Below the pieces are notes generated by a model that saw only the letters and a program-made list of their open reading frames with translations, had not been told where the DNA came from and ran no database searches. DNA of 64,000 bases. Source: CAXBBB01 sp963841855 (GTDB lineage Bacteria; Bacteroidota; Rhodothermia; Rhodothermales; BA12). A program made the position numbers and the translations under genes. Shown in pieces: positions 7,644 through 17,444 of this stretch; positions within the stretch are counted from its first letter, which is position 1, and the number at the start of each line of letters is the position of its first letter. The stretch spans positions 372,001 to 436,000 of the forward strand of contig CAWJEJ010000003.1 of the NCBI GenBank assembly GCA_963841855.1, in the 5' to 3' direction.

Positions 7644-8870
7644 ATGTTGCGCTACCTCACCGCCGGCGAATCGCACGGCGAAGCTCTGATCGGCCTGGTC
7701 GAAGGAATGCCCGCAGGCGTCGCGGTCACGTCCGACGCCGTCAACGAGCACCTAGCGCGGCGCTGGCTGGGCTACGGACGCGGAGGACGCGCCAAGTTCG
7801 AGAAGGATAAAGTCCACGTCTACGCGGGGCTGCGTTTCGGGCGCACGATGGGCCATCCAATTGCCTTCAAGCTCGAAAACGAAGCCTACCAGCGCGACCG
7901 GTCGGGCTGGCCCGAGATCATGTCGACGGGTGGCAGCAGCGAGGGCATCGACGCCGTCACGCTGCCCCGTCCCGGACACGCGGATCTGGTCGGCGTGCAG
8001 AAGTACGGGCACCGCGCGAGCGAAACTCAGGGCGGCGACATCCGGCCGGTTATCGAACGCAGCAGCGCGCGCGAGACGGCGATGCGCGTGGCGTGCTGCT
8101 CGGTCGCTCGGTGCCTGCTGGCCGAGTTTGGCATCCACGTCGGCAGCCATGTCGTCGGCCTGGGTCACGTCGTGGGCGACGGCGAGTTGCTCCGATCCAA
8201 ACGCGACGCGCTGCTGGCCGACGGCGGCGCGCAGGCGCTCTACCTCGCCGCCGACGCGTCCGAACTGCGAATGCTCGACGACGCGTTGACGCAGCAAGGC
8301 ATCGACCACATCAAGGCGGCCAAGAAGGCGGGCGACAGTCTGGGCGGCGCCTACGAAGTCGTCGCGACGGGCGTGCCTCCGGGCCTGGGCAGCTACGCGC
8401 AGTGGGACCGCAAACTCGACGGCCTGCTGGCTCAGGCGATCCTCTCGATTCAGGCGCAGAAAGCCGTCGAGATCGGCGACGGCATCCGCGGTTCGCGCGA
8501 TCCCGGCAGCAAGATCCACGACGCCATCACGGCGGACGATCGTGTCATCGGCGGCTATGGCCGGGCCACCAACGCGGCGGGCGGCATCGAAGGCGGCATG
8601 ACCAACGGGCAGCCTATCCTCGTCAGAGGCTACATGAAGCCTATCCCGACGCTCATCACGCCGCTGGGAACGGTCGATCTGGCATCCGGCGAGGCCCAAC
8701 CGACGCGCTACGAGCGCAGCGACGTGACGAGCGTTCCGGCCGCGTCGACGGTTGCCGAAGCCGTCGTGGCGTGGACGCTGGCGGTCGCGCTGTGCGAAAA
8801 GCTGGGCGGCGACAGCCTGGACGAGATGCGCGCGGGCTGGGAGCGGACGTGGGGCGCGCTGCCCGGCTGA
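7644..8870 (+). CDS. aroC: chorismate synthase
   Basis: Chorismate synthase (408 residues) catalyses the last shikimate-pathway step, 5-enolpyruvylshikimate 3-phosphate to chorismate, using reduced FMN. The family signature GESHG is at residues 8-12. Others are GGRAKFEKD, GHRASETQGGDIRP followed by RSSARETAMRVA, and the late GGIEGGMTNGQPI block. Length and all conserved blocks are normal. The ATG at 7644 directly precedes the universal MLRYLTAGESHG start. Other aro genes are absent from the window. Confidence 0.98.
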   Translation: MLRYLTAGESHGEALIGLVEGMPAGVAVTSDAVNEHLARRWLGYGRGGRAKFEKDKVHVYAGLRFGRTMGHPIAFKLENEAYQRDRSGWPEIMSTGGSSEGIDAVTLPRPGHADLVGVQKYGHRASETQGGDIRPVIERSSARETAMRVACCSVARCLLAEFGIHVGSHVVGLGHVVGDGELLRSKRDALLADGGAQALYLAADASELRMLDDALTQQGIDHIKAAKKAGDSLGGAYEVVATGVPPGLGSYAQWDRKLDGLLAQAILSIQAQKAVEIGDGIRGSRDPGSKIHDAITADDRVIGGYGRATNAAGGIEGGMTNGQPILVRGYMKPIPTLITPLGTVDLASGEAQPTRYERSDVTSVPAASTVAEAVVAWTLAVALCEKLGGDSLDEMRAGWERTWGALPG

Positions 8871-8932
8871 TCGCTCCCTCCGAGAGTCGATGCGAACTGG
8901 TCCGACAATGAAGATGAGGGCGGGGCAGACAG

Positions 8933-8940
8933 TATATTCG
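8933..8940 (+). promoter_or_regulatory. TATATTCG box upstream of the multi-PAS kinase
   Basis: TATATTCG, one mismatch from TAnnTTTG, lies 45 bases before the kinase ATG in the short gap after aroC. Suggested -7 element; no clear -33 partner. Confidence 0.3.
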
Positions 8941-8984
8941 CCCTTCGCAGTCTACCGTCGGGCGGCGAGTCGTCTCTCCTGCCA

Positions 8985-11708
8985 ATGTCCCCACCCACTC
9001 TTCCCCCCGACCCCCAGCTTTTGAGCCAAGTGCTGCGCTCGGCGAGCGTTGGCGTGTGGGCGCTCAATGTGAGCCAGGGCGTCGTCGAGTGGGCGACGGA
9101 CGTGGATGCCTACTCAGGCTACTCAGACTCGGCCGGTTCGATGGAGGAGATCCTGGCCCGCGTCCACCCGGACGACCGCCAGGGGCTGATCGAGAGCATC
9201 GCGCAGCCGTTCGACGACGGCGAGACCTACGAATACCGCTACCGCATCGTCAACCCGGACGGCAGTACCGGACACGTCCTCTCGCGCGGCCGAGCGACGA
9301 TCCGCCCCAACGGAGACGTCGTGATGACGGGCGTCTCGCAAGACATCACGGCGCTGACCGAAACAGGGCAGGCGCTGGCCCGAAGCGAGGCGCGCGCGCA
9401 CTTCATGATGGAGGCGTCGACCGATCTCGTCGGGCGGCACGACGCCGGCGGGCGCTTCGTCAGCGTCTCGCCTCAGGCCGACGAGATGCTTGGCCAGGCG
9501 CAGTCCCAACTCGTCGACCAGTCGCTCGGAGCGTGGCTCCATGCCGACGACGTCGAAGCAGTGGGCAGCGCTCTGGCTCAGGCGCCCTTCAAAGCGGGAA
9601 CGACCATTACGACCGTCGCGCGCCGCCTGCCTCTCCAGGAAGGCGACGCTGGCCGGTGGCTCGAAACGCGCTGGCGCAGACTTCCCAGCCTAGACGGCGC
9701 CTGGGTGTCGACGACGCGCGACGTGACCGAGCAGAGGCAGGCCGCGGCGGCGTCCGAGCGCAATCAGCAGCGCCTGCGCCGCCTGACGCAGATCACCGCT
9801 CAGGCCGAAGCCCAGGCCGACGATTTGGTCGGCCAGACGCTGACGCTGCTCGCGAGCACGTTCGACGCGCGCGCCGCCCTGGTGACGACTGAAGTCGACG
9901 GCTTGCTCTTCGTCGACGCGTCGCGCGGGCCGCATGCGCCGCGGCCGGGGCACGTGCTTTCGAGCTCGGGCGCGTGGCCGCGGCCCACTCAGGCGTCCAA
10001 GGTGTGGTACACGTCCGACGCGCACCAGCAGAACCACCCGGCCGCCGAGTCCGGCGCCCTTGCCGCCATCGATCTGGCACTGCGCGTCGACGGCGAGTAT
10101 CGGGGCTGCGTGAGCATCTGGCTCGGCGCGCCGGTCGACCTGTCCGAAGCGGATCAGCACTTCCTCTATCTCGCCGCGCTGTGGCTGGGAGGCGTGATCG
10201 AACGCAGCGACGCCCAAGACCGCCTGCGCGCGTCGAGCGATCTGCTCCAGAGCCTGCTCGACACATCGCTCGACGGCATCATGGTCTTCGAGTCCGTCCG
10301 CGACGCCGACGGCGCCATCGTGGACTTCGAGTGGCTGATCGCCAACCGGCAGAACGAGATCCTCATCGAGCTGTCGCCCGACGAATTGATAGGCAAGCGG
10401 ATGCTCGAGGTGCTGCCCGGCAACCGCGACGCCGGGCTGTTCGACGCGTACGTCCGTGTCGTCGAGACCAGCGAGCCGTTCCAGACGATGATTCGCTACG
10501 CCCACGACGACCTCGACTTCTGGATACAGATTGCCGCCGTCCAGCTGGGCGACGGCTTCTTCGTCACCTTCCGCGACGTGAGCGAAGATCAGCGCTCAGC
10601 CGAGCGCGTCCGCGAGAGTGAGGAACGGTACCGCCTGCTCGCCGAAAACTCGGCCGACTTCATCGCGCTCCACGACTCTGCCGGTCTTTACCGATACGTC
10701 AGCCCCGCCTCCCACGTCGTCGTCGGCCGGTCGTCGGACGAACTGGTGGGCGCCGATCCGTTCACGTTCGTCCACCCGGACGATCTGGAGCAGACGCGCG
10801 GGCAGATGCGGCGAGCCGTCGACGAGGGCGCCGAAGAATCCGTGACCTACCGCTACCTGCACGGCGACGGGCACTACGTCTGGGTCGAAACCGTGATCGG
10901 CGTCCGTGGCGTCGTCGATGGAGACGCCATACTGCAAACCGCCTCGCGCGACGTGACCGAGCGCGTCAAGGCCGAGCGGGAGCGTGCGCGTCTCTACAAG
11001 ACGCTGAGCGACCGCAACAAGGAATTGCAAGACTTCGCCTACGTCGCCAGCCACGACTTGCAGGAGCCGCTGCGCAAGATTCAGGCGTTCTCGGATCTGC
11101 TCGTGCAGGAAGAGTCGGAGCGCCTCTCGGACGACGGGCGTCACTTCCTCGACCGCGTCAGCACGTCGGCCAGCCGCATGTCGGATCTGATCAACGACCT
11201 GCTCGCCTACTCGCGCATCGCGACCCAGGCGCACCCGTTCCAGCGCGTCGATCTGACGCAGGTGCTGGGCGAAGTGCTCGTCGATCTGGACTACGCGCTC
11301 GAACAGGTCGGCGCCGTCGTGACCCAAGATCCACTGCCCACGCTCGACGCCGAGCCAATGCAGATGCGGCAGTTGCTCCACAACCTGATTGGAAACGCCG
11401 CCAAGTTTCGGCGCGACGGCGTGCCGCTGCGTCTACACGTCGGCTGTGAGCAATCGGACGGAATGGTCGCGTTATCCATACGTGACAACGGTATCGGTTT
11501 TGATACGAAGTATGTCGATCGTATTTTCAGCCCGTTCCAGCGCTTGCACGGCCGCGACTCGTATCCAGGAACCGGCATGGGCCTCGCCATCTGCCGACGC
11601 ATCGCCCAGCGCCACGGCGGCGAAATCGACGCTCAGTCGACGCCGGGCGAGGGTACTACGTTTTACGTCACGCTTTCTCTCACGCCCCCCACCAGCGAAC
11701 CGGAATGA
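8985..11708 (+). CDS. multi-PAS/GAF sensor histidine kinase, phytochrome-type H-box
   Basis: A 907-residue kinase without transmembrane helices, so probably cytoplasmic. Order: PAS (about 10-130), PAS (135-250), a GAF-like region (280-405), a divergent PAS (415-535), PAS (545-665), then the dimerisation domain with the H-box ASHDLQEPLRKIQAF (His near 689), then HATPase (NLIGNAAKF, DNGIGF, GTGMGLAICRRI). The H-box belongs to the class found in phytochrome-like kinases that signal to small stand-alone receivers. That fits the next gene, a 150-residue receiver overlapping it by four bases (ATGA). The PAS ligand is unknown; no chromophore-binding Cys motif was recognised. Confidence 0.92.
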   Translation: MSPPTLPPDPQLLSQVLRSASVGVWALNVSQGVVEWATDVDAYSGYSDSAGSMEEILARVHPDDRQGLIESIAQPFDDGETYEYRYRIVNPDGSTGHVLSRGRATIRPNGDVVMTGVSQDITALTETGQALARSEARAHFMMEASTDLVGRHDAGGRFVSVSPQADEMLGQAQSQLVDQSLGAWLHADDVEAVGSALAQAPFKAGTTITTVARRLPLQEGDAGRWLETRWRRLPSLDGAWVSTTRDVTEQRQAAAASERNQQRLRRLTQITAQAEAQADDLVGQTLTLLASTFDARAALVTTEVDGLLFVDASRGPHAPRPGHVLSSSGAWPRPTQASKVWYTSDAHQQNHPAAESGALAAIDLALRVDGEYRGCVSIWLGAPVDLSEADQHFLYLAALWLGGVIERSDAQDRLRASSDLLQSLLDTSLDGIMVFESVRDADGAIVDFEWLIANRQNEILIELSPDELIGKRMLEVLPGNRDAGLFDAYVRVVETSEPFQTMIRYAHDDLDFWIQIAAVQLGDGFFVTFRDVSEDQRSAERVRESEERYRLLAENSADFIALHDSAGLYRYVSPASHVVVGRSSDELVGADPFTFVHPDDLEQTRGQMRRAVDEGAEESVTYRYLHGDGHYVWVETVIGVRGVVDGDAILQTASRDVTERVKAERERARLYKTLSDRNKELQDFAYVASHDLQEPLRKIQAFSDLLVQEESERLSDDGRHFLDRVSTSASRMSDLINDLLAYSRIATQAHPFQRVDLTQVLGEVLVDLDYALEQVGAVVTQDPLPTLDAEPMQMRQLLHNLIGNAAKFRRDGVPLRLHVGCEQSDGMVALSIRDNGIGFDTKYVDRIFSPFQRLHGRDSYPGTGMGLAICRRIAQRHGGEIDAQSTPGEGTTFYVTLSLTPPTSEPE

Positions 11709-12157
11709 AAAAGGACCCTGTCGTGATCCTACTCGCCGACGACGATCCGGACGACCGCGAGCTCACTCAGCGCGCGCTCAAGCGCAGCCGCGTCCGCAAC
11801 ACCGTTCGGTGCGTCGAGGACGGCGAAGAACTGCTCGAATACCTGCGCCGCGAAGGCCGCTACGGACAACCCGGCGCCGACGCGCCGCGTCCCGGGCTGA
11901 TCCTGCTCGACCTCAACATGCCGCGCATGGACGGACGCGAGGCGCTCGAACAGATCAAAAAGGACCCCAAACTGCGCAAAGTCCCCGTCGTCGTGCTGAC
12001 CACGTCCGATGCCGAGCAGGACATCGTGCGCAGCTACGATTTGGGCGTTAACGCATTCGTAACCAAACCCGTCACCTTCGAGGGCCTCGCCGACGTTGTC
12101 CGCATCATGTCGGACTTTTGGTTTGAAATCGTCCGGCTTCCCCAGCCCGCTTCTTGA
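11705..12157 (+). CDS. single-domain response regulator (Rcp1 type)
   Basis: A 150-residue CheY-like receiver with no output domain. The acidic pocket is LADDDPDD, the phosphoacceptor is Asp69 in LILLDLNMPRMDG, the switch Thr is in VVVLTTSD and the Lys in VTKPV. It carries the insert between beta2 and beta3 (EYLRREGRYGQ) typical of Rcp1-type regulators paired with phytochrome-like kinases. Its ATG overlaps the kinase stop (ATGA), which indicates translational coupling, so the upstream kinase is its likely partner. It may also exchange phosphate with the downstream broken hybrid kinase. Confidence 0.93.
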   Translation: MKKDPVVILLADDDPDDRELTQRALKRSRVRNTVRCVEDGEELLEYLRREGRYGQPGADAPRPGLILLDLNMPRMDGREALEQIKKDPKLRKVPVVVLTTSDAEQDIVRSYDLGVNAFVTKPVTFEGLADVVRIMSDFWFEIVRLPQPAS

Positions 12158-12172
12158 CGCCATAGCTCCAGG

Positions 12173-14063
12173 ATGAGCAGTACCTCGACTACTCGCATTC
12201 TCATCATCGAGGACGACGAGGACGACTTCTTCATCACCAAGACGCTGCTCCGCCGCGCGCGCAGTCTAGCCGCCGACGTGACGTGGAAGCGCACGTTCGA
12301 CGAAGGCGTCGAGGCGATGGTCGAAGAGCCGTTCGACGTGATCCTGGTCGACTACCGCCTGGGTGTGCACACCGGGCTGGACGTGCTCGACCGCGCGCAC
12401 GATGCAGGCGTCACCGTCCCCATCATCCTGCTGACGGGACAGGGCGACTTGGAGGTCGACATCCGGGCGATGGAGCGCGGCGCCGCCGACTACCTCGTCA
12501 AAGGTTCGATCGACGAGTTGCTGCTCGAACGCTCGATCCGGTACGCACGCGAACGCGCCGACCAAGCCACCCGGATTCGCGAACAGGCCGGACTGCTCGA
12601 CAAGGCCAAGGACGCCATCTGCGTCTACGCCATCGACCGCACACCAACCTACGCCAATACGAGCGCCGATCAACTGCGCGACGTTCGGGCGAGCGGCACG
12701 GTCCTGTTCGCATTCGTAGACGAAGACGAGCAAAAAGCGTGGGCCACCACAATAGCCGAAGGAGAGTGGTCGGGCGAGATCGATATCGACACAGGCAACG
12801 GCGTCCGTCGCATCGTCGACAGCCGGTGGACGCTCGTACGCGACGCCCAGGGCGAGCCGCAGTCGATCCTGACGATTTCGAGCGATATCAGCGAGCGCAA
12901 GCAACTCGAATCGCAGTTTTTACGCTCGCAGCGTATGGAGAGCATCGGGCGGCTCGTCGGCGGCATCGCGCACGACCTGGGCAACCTGCTCGTGCCGATC
13001 GTGCTGGGCGTGCGCGTGCTCGAAAAGGCCGTCGCAGGACCAACCGCGCGCCATCCGCACGCTCGAAATGATCAAGAAGAGCGCCGAACGCGGATCGGAC
13101 ATGGTGCGCCAGGTGCTGGCGTTCGCACGCGGCGTCGAGGGCGAGCGCGTCGTCCTCCAGCCTGCCGACGTGATCCGAGAGACGGCCAAAATCCTGGACG
13201 AGACGTTCCCCGCCAGCATCGAAGTCGCGACCGATGTCGAAGACGACTTGTGGCGCGTCGTCGGCGATGCGACGCAGATCCAGCAGGTGATCATGAACCT
13301 GAGCGTCAACGCGCGCGACGCCATGCCGGACGGCGGCAAGCTGTTCGTTCGAGGCGCAGAACGCCCACCTGGGCAGCCACTACGCGCAGACCAACATAGA
13401 CGCCGAACCCGGACCCTACGTCCGCATCACCGTTACCGATACCGGATCGGGCATACCGGCCAGACGTGCTCGACAAGGTGTTCGAGCCGTTCTTTACGAC
13501 CAAAGAACTCAACAAGGGGACGGGCCTGGGTCTCTCGACCGTCTATAGCATCCTGCGCAGCCACGGCGGTTTCGTCGTAGCCTATAGCGAAGTCGGCGAG
13601 GGCACGTCGTTCAGCCTCTACATTCCCGCCGAGTTGGAGCGCGAAGAGTCGCAGGCGCAGGCGCTCACGCTCGAAATCGTCAAGGGAAACGGCGAGCGCA
13701 TTCTCGTCGTCGACGACGAACCGTTTATCCGCGACACCACCGTCGAACTGCTCGAAGACGCCGGATACAGCGTCTGCACGGCGTCGGACGGCCGAGAGGG
13801 ACTCGGATCAAATCGAGAAGTGCGCCCCGCTCCTCATCTTGACCGACCTGATGATGCCCGGCATGGACGGGCTGGCTCTCATCCGCGCGGTCCGATCTTC
13901 CGGCTCCGACATGCCCATCATCGCGGCGAGCGGCATGATGGGCGAGAAGCAGCGCGAAGTCGACGAGGCGGGGGCCGACGCTTTTCTGGCCAAGCCCTAC
14001 AGCGCGGCGCGCCTGACCGAGAAGATCGCCGAGTTGCTCGCGAGAAGCGCGCACGAGGAGTAG
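12173..14063 (+). pseudogene. receiver-PAS-kinase-receiver hybrid, broken by four +1 frameshifts
   Basis: Homology runs on through four reading-frame changes. Order: N-terminal receiver (IIEDDEDDFFITK, LVDYRLGVHTG, VKGS), PAS-like region, HisKA with VGGIAHDLGNLLVP, HATPase (NLSVNARDAMPDGG, later GTGLGLSTVYSILRSHGG), and a second receiver (VVDDEPFIRDT, LTDLMMPGMDG, LAKPYS). Breaks lie near 13040, 13350, 13460 and 13810. Each restores the expected sequence if one base of a short G or T run is removed, for example IPPDVLDKVFEPF across the third. As read, the longest product stops after the H-box without an ATP site. Either the gene is inactivated or the assembly has run-length errors here. It starts 15 bases after the receiver gene, so it belongs to the same operon. 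Confidence 0.85.
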
Positions 14064-14095
14064 CCCGGAGGCGAACCCGGCCGCCGCGCCGTGCG

Positions 14096-14118
14096 TAATT
14101 TTCAGTCTCGATTGAAAA
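14096..14118 (+). promoter_or_regulatory. candidate crtI promoter: TAATTTTC box within a TTTTCA/TGAAAA dyad
   Basis: TAATTTTC at 14096-14103 resembles TAnnTTTG and lies about 28 bases before the crtI ATG. The same bases start an inverted repeat, TTTTCA at 14099-14104 and TGAAAA at 14113-14118, which could be an operator overlapping the promoter. Both are weak, single-copy observations. Confidence 0.3.
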
Positions 14119-14130
14119 CCGCCAACTGCC

Positions 14131-15714
14131 ATGCCCGCCTGGATCGATTCTCTGGTTCACCGCACAGACGCTCGCCTGCTCGACCCGTCGCAACCGCGCA
14201 TCCCGATCACCGACGCGTCGCCGCACGCCGTCGTCATCGGCGCCGGATTCGGAGGACTGGCGAGCGCGATCCGGCTGCTCGCCCGAGGCTTCCGCGTGAC
14301 TCTGGTCGACCGGCTCGAACAGGCTGGCGGTCGCGCGCGCGTCTTCCACGAAAACGGCTACACGTTCGACGCCGGACCGACCGTCGTGACCGCGCCGTTT
14401 CTACTCGACGAACTGTGGCAACTCGCCGGCAAGAACCGCTCGGACGACGTAGAACTGCGCGAGGTGACGCCGTTCTACCGCATCCGCTACGACGACGGCA
14501 CCTACTTCGACTACACGGGCAATAGCGAGGCGATGCACGAGCAGATCCGCCAGTTCGCGCCGGATGACGTGGCGGGCTACGATCGCTTTTTCGAGAAGAC
14601 CAAAGACATCTTCAAGGTCGGCTTCGAGGAGCTGGCGCACGTGCCGTTCACCAAGGTGTCCGACATGACCAAGATCATCCCGGCGATGGCGTGGCTCGAA
14701 AGCAACCGGACGGTGTACGGCTTCGTGAGCAAGTTCGTCAAGCACGAGAAAATCCGCCAGGTGCTCTCGTTCCACCCGCTGCTGGTCGGCGGCAACCCGT
14801 TCAACGTGACGAGCATCTACACGATGATCGCGTTCCTGGAGCGCAAGTGGGGCGTCTGGTATGCGATGGGCGGAACCGGCGCAATCATCGACGGGCTCGT
14901 CGGCTTGGTCGAGGAGATGGGCGGCGAGATCAAACTCAACGCCGACGTAGATCAGATTCTGGTCAACGGCAAGCGCGCCGCCGGTGTCCGGCTCGCCGAT
15001 GGCGAAACGATCGACGCTGATCTAGTCGTGAGCAATGCGGACGTAGCATGGACTTATCGCCACCTGGTGCCGTCGAACGTGCGCAAGGTGTGGACTGACA
15101 AGAAGATCGAGAAGACCAAGTTTTCGATGAGCCTGTTCGTCTGGTACTTCGGCACCAACAAGACCTACGACGACGTCAAGCACCACACGATTCTACTCGG
15201 CCCGCGCTACAAAGAGCTTCTCGACGACATCTTCGGCCACCGCCTGGCCGACGACTTCAGCCTCTACCTCCATCGCCCGACCGCGACCGACCCGAGCATG
15301 GCGCCCGACGGCTGCGATGCGTTCTACGTCCTCAGCCCTGTCCCCCACCTCGACAGCGGCGACCCATGGGACGACGAGCAGACCGAGCGCTACCGCCTGG
15401 CTGTGAGCAAATACCTGAGCGAGTCGATCTTGCCCGGCCTGGAAGACCACCTCGACGCCAGCCTGACGCTGACGCCCAAAGGCTTTCTGACCGATTACAA
15501 AGCGTACAAGGGCGCCGCCTTTTCGATTGAGCCAGTCCTGACGCAGAGCGCCTACTTCCGCCCGCACAACATCAGCGAGGACGTGGAGCACCTGTACTTC
15601 GCCGGAGCGGGCACGCACCCCGGAGCCGGAATGCCCGGCGTGATCTCGTCGGCCCGGGTGCTCGACACCGTCGTCCCCGACGCTGCGACGTTCGATACAC
15701 GAGTTCCCGCCTGA
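14131..15714 (+). CDS. crtI: phytoene desaturase (CrtI family)
   Basis: FAD-dependent carotenoid desaturase of 527 residues, normal length. The dinucleotide-binding fold starts at VVIGAGFGGLASAIRLL near residue 34. Family blocks follow: GGRARVF, YTFDAGPTVVT, a middle region with FHPLLVGGNPF and MGGTGAIIDGL, and the C-terminal flavin motif YFAGAGTHPGAGMPGVISSARV. It would desaturate phytoene stepwise towards lycopene, giving the carotenoid pigments usual in this group. No crtB (phytoene synthase) or cyclase gene lies in the window. It ends about 70 bases before tRNA-Glu. Confidence 0.95.
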   Translation: MPAWIDSLVHRTDARLLDPSQPRIPITDASPHAVVIGAGFGGLASAIRLLARGFRVTLVDRLEQAGGRARVFHENGYTFDAGPTVVTAPFLLDELWQLAGKNRSDDVELREVTPFYRIRYDDGTYFDYTGNSEAMHEQIRQFAPDDVAGYDRFFEKTKDIFKVGFEELAHVPFTKVSDMTKIIPAMAWLESNRTVYGFVSKFVKHEKIRQVLSFHPLLVGGNPFNVTSIYTMIAFLERKWGVWYAMGGTGAIIDGLVGLVEEMGGEIKLNADVDQILVNGKRAAGVRLADGETIDADLVVSNADVAWTYRHLVPSNVRKVWTDKKIEKTKFSMSLFVWYFGTNKTYDDVKHHTILLGPRYKELLDDIFGHRLADDFSLYLHRPTATDPSMAPDGCDAFYVLSPVPHLDSGDPWDDEQTERYRLAVSKYLSESILPGLEDHLDASLTLTPKGFLTDYKAYKGAAFSIEPVLTQSAYFRPHNISEDVEHLYFAGAGTHPGAGMPGVISSARVLDTVVPDAATFDTRVPA

Positions 15715-15784
15715 CGCCCGCGATGCGTGGAAAACCGTTGAAGCGGGACCCAGCGCACGGGTCGGGCTTCTAAGCCTACGCTCT

Positions 15785-15856
15785 GCCGCGTTCGTCTAAC
15801 GGTTAGGACGCCAGGTTTTCATCCTGGTAATAGGGGTTCGATTCCCCTACGCGGTA
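15785..15856 (+). tRNA. tRNA-Glu (UUC)
   Basis: A full cloverleaf can be drawn. The acceptor strand GCCGCGT pairs with ACGCGGT (one G-U at the end). The anticodon arm is CCAGG-TTTTCAT-CCTGG with anticodon TTC. The T arm contains GGTTCGATTCC. The discriminator is A and the 3' CCA is not encoded. Confidence 0.97.
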
Positions 15857-15861
15857 CGCTG

Positions 15862-15896
15862 AGCGCCGTCTCGATCTGATCGGGGCGGCGCTTTTT
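15862..15896 (+). terminator. rho-independent terminator after tRNA-Glu
   Basis: AGCGCCGTCTCGATC pairs with GATCGGGGCGGCGCT (two G-U pairs) with almost no loop, followed by TTTTT. Position directly behind the tRNA supports termination. Confidence 0.85.
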
Positions 15897-15950
15897 GCGT
15901 CGGGGCACTCGGCATCGGCTGATTCGTAAACATCCGAAACCCCGCTCGTC

Positions 15951-16172
15951 ATGGCCGAACTGCTCACCGACACCCCGCTCACGCTCCGCCGCATCGGTGG
16001 GCACCTCGTCGCCGTCATTCCGGACGAACTGGCTAAAGCGCTCTCGCTGTCCGAAGGTGATCAGATCGCGATGGGCAAGCCGATCGCTAACGGCACGCAC
16101 GACGCAGATTTGGAGTATGCCGTCGACTACATGACGCGTCACGCGCGGCTGTTTGAGGCGCTGGCGAAGTGA
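15951..16172 (+). CDS. AbrB/MazE-type antitoxin
   Basis: A 73-residue protein whose first half, LTLRRIGGHLVAVIPDELAKALSLSEGD, has the pattern of an AbrB/MazE swapped-hairpin DNA-binding domain (..G.s..v.iP.elak.l.l..Gd). The acidic C-terminal part would bind the toxin. Its stop overlaps the GTG start of the Doc-like gene (GTGA), the usual antitoxin-first order. It would repress its own promoter and neutralise the partner. The partner is broken in this sequence. Confidence 0.8.
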   Translation: MAELLTDTPLTLRRIGGHLVAVIPDELAKALSLSEGDQIAMGKPIANGTHDADLEYAVDYMTRHARLFEALAK

Positions 16173-16574
16173 CGGTACTCTCAGAAGAGCCGCGCTGGTT
16201 GGAATTCGACAAGGTGATCCGATTGCACGAGGAGGTGACCCGCATGTCTGGCGGAATGCCGGGCGTCCGCGACGAGAATCTGCTTCGTAGTGCCCTCGAC
16301 AGACCCCGTAACTCGTGGTCGTATGCCGAAGAGCGTGGTGTCGCTCGGCTTGCGGCATCGTATGCGTTCAGCATCGCGAAGAACCACGCGTTCCTCGACG
16401 GCAACAAGCGCTCGGCTAGCGATATGCGCATCATGTTCTGCGTCTATCGGTACGGATTTCGTCTTCGAACCGCCTATCGACGAAGCCATCGAAGCCTACC
16501 AAAGCCTCGCCGCCGGAACGCTTTCCGAGTCGGAGTTCGCGGCTTTTGTCGAGATGCATCTGGAGACGCGCTGA
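16169..16574 (+). pseudogene. Doc/Fic-domain toxin with a frameshift
   Basis: The GTG at 16169 starts a Doc-like protein (VIRLHEEVTRMSGGMPGVRDENLLRSAL) that reaches the catalytic loop NHAFLDGNKRSA. The expected C-terminus (FVFEPPIDEAIEAYQSLAAGTLSESEF) continues one frame over. The +1 shift lies between about 16430 and 16455, for example in the GG of CGGTACGG. Doc toxins phosphorylate EF-Tu and related Fic proteins AMPylate targets. With the shift the last helices are replaced by an unrelated tail, so toxicity is doubtful. It forms a module with the preceding MazE-like gene, next to tRNA-Glu. Confidence 0.8.
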
Positions 16575-17367
16575 TCAGACCCTTCGACGCGCGCGGTCAC
16601 CGCGATGGACTTCGTCGGCGTTCGACTCGTCCAGCGGTTCCGAATCGAGCAGAGGCCGAACGGCTTCGACTTCGCGCTCGCGCTCGCGGCGCTCTTCTGA
16701 GTCGGTCGAGATCAGGGCGAGGCGTTCGAGCATGTCGGCGTTCTTGCGCTCCATTTTGCGCGTCGCCAATGTGAACAGCGCGCGTGCGCCGAAAAAGGTG
16801 ACGACGGTGAGCAGAGCGAGCACGAGCGGCACGACAGCGGCGGACCATCGGGCTTGGCGACGGCGATGATGCTCAGCAGTCCGGCGAAGAAGGCCAGCAT
16901 ACCGGGAATCATGTACCAGAAGCCACTCTGGTTGACACGCGACACGTCGACGTGCGTGCGGTCGCCTCGGGGCGTCAGAGTGACGTGCGAAAACTCCTGT
17001 CCGTTGACCGTGTAGCGCCAGTCGAAGCCGCGCCCCAGCGCCTCGGATTGTCCGCGCTGGCCCATCGACCGGCGGATCTCGGCGACCATGATCGCCCACT
17101 CGTCCTCGTCGACGGTGTGGTTGAGCGTCATCTCGCCGCCGACGCGGTACGTGCCGCCCCAAAAGCCGCTCGTGTTGTTGTCCTGGGCCGTCGTCGTCGT
17201 CAGCCCGCTAGCTGCCTGGTCGACGAACGTCGCGTCGATGCCTGCCTCGTCGGCGATCCTACGGATTTCGTCGAGCGTGAGTCCGTTCGACGGATCGCGC
17301 CGGGCCGCTTGCAAAGCCGCCGCCTGGCGAGCAGGTTCTGGATTTCCTTCTCGGTGTAGACGCGCAT
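16575..17367 (-). pseudogene. unknown two-TM membrane protein gene with two frameshifts
   Basis: Starts at the ATG at 17367 with MRVYTEKEIQNLLAR, then shifts frame near 17330 into LQAARRDPSNGLTLDEIRRIADEAGIDATFV, a helical N-terminal module seen in uncharacterised proteins. A beta-rich middle follows, then two hydrophobic helices (WYMIPGMLAFFAGLLSIIAV and, after a second shift near 16848, VVPLVLALLTVVTFFGARAL). A charged, Glu/Arg-rich tail ends the protein. Both shifts are repaired by adding one base to a G or C run. It ends next to the stop of the Doc-like gene. I do not recognise the function. Confidence 0.65.
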
Positions 17368-17444
17368 GAATCGGGAGAGATAGAGGCCGTAAAGTACGCG
17401 ATACGTGGGCGGCACGTGGGTTGCACCTTCTTCGCGCGCAAATC

